From: DATFVA01 sp963747755
Lineage (GTDB): Bacteria; Bacteroidota; Ignavibacteria; Ignavibacteriales; Ignavibacteriaceae
Assembly: GCA_963747755.1 (NCBI GenBank)
Contig: CAVVGK010000011.1
Coordinates: forward strand, 558,001-622,000
Length of the DNA: 64,000 nt
Direction: 5' to 3'
Shown here piece after piece: positions 61,361-64,000 of this stretch (position 1 is the first letter of the stretch; each line of letters opens with the position of its first letter). The position numbers and the translations under genes were made by a program. Below the pieces are notes generated by a model. The model did no database searches, was not told the DNA's origin, and saw only the letters and a program-made list of their open reading frames with translations.

Positions 61361-62810
61361 TAAGTTTTTGCCGGGCTTTTATCTCATAAGTTCTTAAAGA
61401 ATCTTTATAAAAATTAAATTCATTTCTCTTTTCGGCAGTAAGCTGGGAGTCAGAATTCCCCTCCCATCTGCGGCAGATATATAATGGCTCATATATTCTG
61501 CTGATCTCATATTTCCTGGAAATTGCCAGTGCAACAGCATAATCCTCACCGTAACTTACATCAGGAAATTTGTTTTCCCTTAGAACTGGGGTATAAAAAG
61601 CCCGCGGGGCACCTAATCCATTTATACGCAGGGCATTATTTCGCCCGTTCGATCTTGACCATTCCCGGTGATCGATTATCCCGGGCGGAATTTCATTCTT
61701 TTTAATATCAGTAAGTCTATAGGACCCGATAACCATTGCACATTTTTCTTCGCTAAATACATTAATTATTTTTTGCAGTGTATGCTGGTCGGCATATAAG
61801 TCGTCGCTGTCAAGCTGCACGGTATATTTGCCGCAATGTTCGTTCAATACAGCCTCATTCCAGCAACCTCCTATACTAAGGCTAGTGGAGGCGGGTATCA
61901 AATGAACAATTCTACTGTGTTTACTACAGAGTTCTTTTAAGATATCTGTAGTGTTGTCTGTCGAATGATTATCAACAACTATGACGTTAAAAGGAAAATT
62001 CGTTGTCTGGTTAACCGCCGAATTTATGGCTTCAGCTATAGTCTTTTCACGGTTTTTTACTGGAATTATAACCGAAGCGGTATATGCAAAGTCCTGGTCA
62101 GTTATATTGACCCCGCTGAAAACAGGCTCCAGGTATGCACCGATTAATTTAAGATGATTTGTTGCAGCTTCTTCCATCTCAATCTGCAGGATGCGATTAT
62201 GGGGATTGAGATAGTCAAATTGTTTTTTATCCGCCCCCCCGTCAGTAGTTGATCTGATAGTATAAAGAAATTCAGGAATTCTTCTAATATCATAGTTTCG
62301 GGATATAAATAGTCTCAAACTATAAAATCCTGAATGAATCAAATCAGGTTCGCTGCCTGAAAGAAATTTTTCAAGTGCAGATTTTCTGATTACAACTACC
62401 TCTCCGAAATCAAAATCATCCCTGATACTCCCGACCTGATAATCAATTAAATGATTAGGAGAGAGGCTATTGTTTTCCAGTCTGTAAAAATCAGAGTAAA
62501 GTAACCCCGCACCTGTTTGTTCAGCTACCTCAAAAAACCTGTTCAGAGAAAACCTTCCGAAATCGACCTCCTCGGGTTTAAGGAGTATAAGCATATATTC
62601 TGAATCAGTTTCATCAGATATAGCTTTTAATGTTTTGGTGCTTAATACACTGTCGGAAACCAGCACCTGGGAGGACTTTGGAGCTTCTGTGGATTCAGCA
62701 GTAATGAGATAGAGTTCTTCGATGAGGTTTGATGTCCTCAATGAGTTAAATGACTCCCAGGTCTTCATATTACCGTTATACGGAACAAATAAAGTGAAAG
62801 GAAAACTCAT
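61329..62810 (-). CDS. Two-domain family 2 glycosyltransferase
   Basis: 493 aa; the ATG at 62810 has AGGAGG 5 bases upstream. The second half is a standard GT2 domain (TASVIIPVKNREKTIAEAINSAV, VVDNHSTDNT, the metal motif VQLDSDDLYAD). The first 240 residues also resemble a GT-A fold (FTLFVPYNGNMKTWESFNSLR, YMLILLKPEEVDF, AGLLYSDFYRLEN) but lack a clear DxD, so this half may be inactive or have another role. Donor and acceptor sugars are unknown. It overlaps the DUF4922 gene. Confidence 0.85.
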   Translation of the reverse strand: MSFPFTLFVPYNGNMKTWESFNSLRTSNLIEELYLITAESTEAPKSSQVLVSDSVLSTKTLKAISDETDSEYMLILLKPEEVDFGRFSLNRFFEVAEQTGAGLLYSDFYRLENNSLSPNHLIDYQVGSIRDDFDFGEVVVIRKSALEKFLSGSEPDLIHSGFYSLRLFISRNYDIRRIPEFLYTIRSTTDGGADKKQFDYLNPHNRILQIEMEEAATNHLKLIGAYLEPVFSGVNITDQDFAYTASVIIPVKNREKTIAEAINSAVNQTTNFPFNVIVVDNHSTDNTTDILKELCSKHSRIVHLIPASTSLSIGGCWNEAVLNEHCGKYTVQLDSDDLYADQHTLQKIINVFSEEKCAMVIGSYRLTDIKKNEIPPGIIDHREWSRSNGRNNALRINGLGAPRAFYTPVLRENKFPDVSYGEDYAVALAISRKYEISRIYEPLYICRRWEGNSDSQLTAEKRNEFNFYKDSLRTYEIKARQKLNAELYKQSSK

Positions 62811-62859
62811 AAATCCTCCTGAGAATTTAATGACTATTCAATTAAGAGGAGGCTCTAAG

Positions 62860-62891
62860 ATAGAAAAAATAAAGCCGGCAAAAAACCGGCT
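62860..62891 (-). terminator. Intrinsic terminator of the small lipoprotein gene
   Basis: On the minus strand AGCCGG, loop TTTTTTG, CCGGCT, then TTATTTTTTC. It lies about 28 bases after the stop of the small lipoprotein gene at 62920. It separates that gene from the glycosyltransferase gene downstream. Confidence 0.85.
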
Positions 62892-62919
62892 AAATGGAAA
62901 ATAAGATTTAAATTTTAGT

Positions 62920-63345
62920 CTATTCAGGAATTGTTATACTTTCCTGATCCAGAAGCTTATGACCTGTCTTATCTGTAATCCTTAGATCATAGGTTCCCGG
63001 AGCTAAATCACGGAAAGCTGTTCTTGCTTTTTTAATACAGACGCAGTTGTCGTTAGCCGAATTAGTATTTGAAATCTTTAAGGTAATCTGTTTTTCATTC
63101 TGCGCCATATCCATACTCAATGCAGAATTACAGTATGAGCGCACATCCATGGTAACGTACACCAGTTTGGCTTGCTGATCAACTACGACATTCTCCACAG
63201 TCTCACCTGTATAAACGTCATTTGATGTTAAATCAGTCTGCTGGGTACAGTTATCAAAGCGTACCGGATCCATCGAAATTTCTTTTGAACTCGAACAAGC
63301 GGCAAAAAGCAGTGAACTTAAAAGAATGGTCATGAAATATTTCAT
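62920..63345 (-). CDS. Small lipoprotein of unknown function
   Basis: 141 aa from the ATG at 63345, which has GGAGGAG 5 bases upstream; a start 27 bases earlier lacks this. A lipoprotein signal (MKYFMTILLSSLLFAAC, Cys at residue 17, then SSSKE) is followed by a compact beta-rich domain with four Cys residues (DNCTQQ, RSYCNS, NDNCVCIKKA) and AFRDLAPGTYDLRITDKTG. That last strand pair resembles carboxypeptidase-regulatory-like or transthyretin-like folds. Function not recognised. Confidence 0.72.
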   Translation of the reverse strand: MKYFMTILLSSLLFAACSSSKEISMDPVRFDNCTQQTDLTSNDVYTGETVENVVVDQQAKLVYVTMDVRSYCNSALSMDMAQNEKQITLKISNTNSANDNCVCIKKARTAFRDLAPGTYDLRITDKTGHKLLDQESITIPE

Positions 63346-63478
63346 TTTATCTCCTCCAGGTTTTTTTTTCAAATATCAGACATTAATAAAAATACCACTT
63401 TAAGTTTATTAAATAGTTAAGACTGTCACAACGCCGTAAATTCTTTTATTTTTGTGAGTTAGGAAAAGTCACGATTTT

Positions 63479-64000
63479 TTAAGAGATCAGGTTCTTGTAT
63501 ACTTCGATTAATCTATCGGTAACGGATTCGATATTAAAATTCTGCAAAACCCTCTGTCGTGCCGCCATAGAGAACATTTTCCTTTTACTAGGATCCTCAA
63601 TTAAGGATTTTATTTTGACGGCCAGGTCAACCGCATTTTTCTTTTCAAATAGCAATGATGTCTCTCCGTCAAGAGCAATATCAAGCACACCTTCCGACGC
63701 AGAACAGACAGAAGGTTTCTGCATGGCCATCGCTTCTATCAATGCAATTCCGAATGCTTCCGCATGAGATGGGAAAACAAATATATCCATCGCTGCCAGG
63801 AGTTCGGGAATATCGCTACGATAGCCTGTAAAAATAAGATTATCCAGATTCAGCTCCCCGGCAGATGTTTTTATCCTTTCGGCATATTCATCCTCTCCCC
63901 GGCTGGCTTCTCCGATTATAACAAAACTTAAATTGCTGTATGATTTATTTAATTGGGAGGCAGCTTCAATAAACTCTTCATGTCCCTTGCCGGGACTAAA
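63479..64000 (-). CDS. Glycosyltransferase family 4/group 1, N-terminus beyond the window
   Basis: 173 residues of the C-terminal half are visible; the frame stays open to the window edge. It reads FSPGKGHEEFIEAASQL, SFVIIGEASRGEDEYAERI, NLIFTGYRSDIPELLAAMDIF, then VFPSHAEAFGIALIEAMAMQKPSV. This is the nucleotide-sugar-binding domain with the EAFGIALIEAMA (EX7E-like) motif. Such GT-B enzymes transfer hexoses to cell-surface polysaccharides. The gap to the small lipoprotein gene is AT-rich. Confidence 0.9.
   Translation of the reverse strand, partial: FSPGKGHEEFIEAASQLNKSYSNLSFVIIGEASRGEDEYAERIKTSAGELNLDNLIFTGYRSDIPELLAAMDIFVFPSHAEAFGIALIEAMAMQKPSVCSASEGVLDIALDGETSLLFEKKNAVDLAVKIKSLIEDPSKRKMFSMAARQRVLQNFNIESVTDRLIEVYKNLIS

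Overview
The window looks like chromosomal core DNA from a member of the Bacteroidota/Chlorobiota/Ignavibacteriota assemblage, most likely an Ignavibacteria-like organism (inference). Supporting signs are a long (669 aa) IspG with a large insertion, a fused CcoN-CcoO cbb3 oxidase subunit, an UpxY-type NusG paralogue, a DUF4922 protein, a relic of a type IX secretion sorting domain, and several promoters of the TAnnTTTG type. Unlike many Bacteroidota, a number of genes carry strong AGGAGG-like Shine-Dalgarno sites, which fits Ignavibacteria better. No tRNA, rRNA operon, CRISPR array, prophage or intact insertion sequence was recognised.

Layout. 0-7.6 kb: a MarR regulator, then a minus-strand block with a hybrid histidine kinase, UDP-glucose dehydrogenase, an UpxY-like antiterminator, a YhaM-type exonuclease, a TPR protein and a class III sirtuin, plus a ferredoxin-nitroreductase. 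7.6-11.6 kb: a ferredoxin-geranylgeranyl reductase and DnaG. 11.6-20 kb (plus strand): IspG, Nif3, a zinc-ribbon coiled-coil protein, RNase P RNA, RecJ, YebC, RuvC and RuvA. 20-31 kb: FAH hydrolase, a secreted protein of unclear role, TPR protein-ClpX, PEP carboxylase, an MbfA-like iron exporter and a cytochrome c/porin protein. 31-37.3 kb: Dxr and RseP, then a rubrerythrin/DUF2231 locus with unusual shared control elements, and a LytS/LytTR two-component pair. 37.5-45 kb: S9 peptidase, GT87-type membrane glycosyltransferase, TonB-plug outer membrane protein, HU, a broken T9SS cargo gene and a lipoprotein. 45-54 kb: a complete cbb3 oxidase structural and assembly operon, ccoI-ccoS-ccoNO-ccoQ-ccoP-ccoG-ccoH-safE. 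54-64 kb: DUF2269 protein, ABC exporter, secreted alpha-amylase-family enzyme, DUF885 peptidase-like lipoprotein, a DUF4922 protein with a two-domain glycosyltransferase, a small lipoprotein and a truncated GT4.

How the genes work together. Two MEP isoprenoid genes (ispG, dxr) and a geranylgeranyl-reductase-family enzyme suggest active isoprenoid/quinone or lipid chemistry. Microaerobic respiration (cbb3), rubrerythrin, an MbfA-like exporter and the cytochrome-porin suggest a lifestyle at low oxygen with managed iron and peroxide stress.

The most interesting signal is regulatory. The DUF2231 gene and the rubrerythrin gene each carry four perfectly phased 11-bp CTTAA-type direct repeats placed exactly 10 bp upstream of a TAnnTTTG box. 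Between them lies an out-of-frame relic of a histidine kinase C-terminus. The rubrerythrin start is further overlapped by an 8-residue upstream ORF that owns the only good ribosome binding site. A second notable signal is ccoS, which has a convincing Shine-Dalgarno site but no ATG, GTG or TTG start and appears to begin at ATC.
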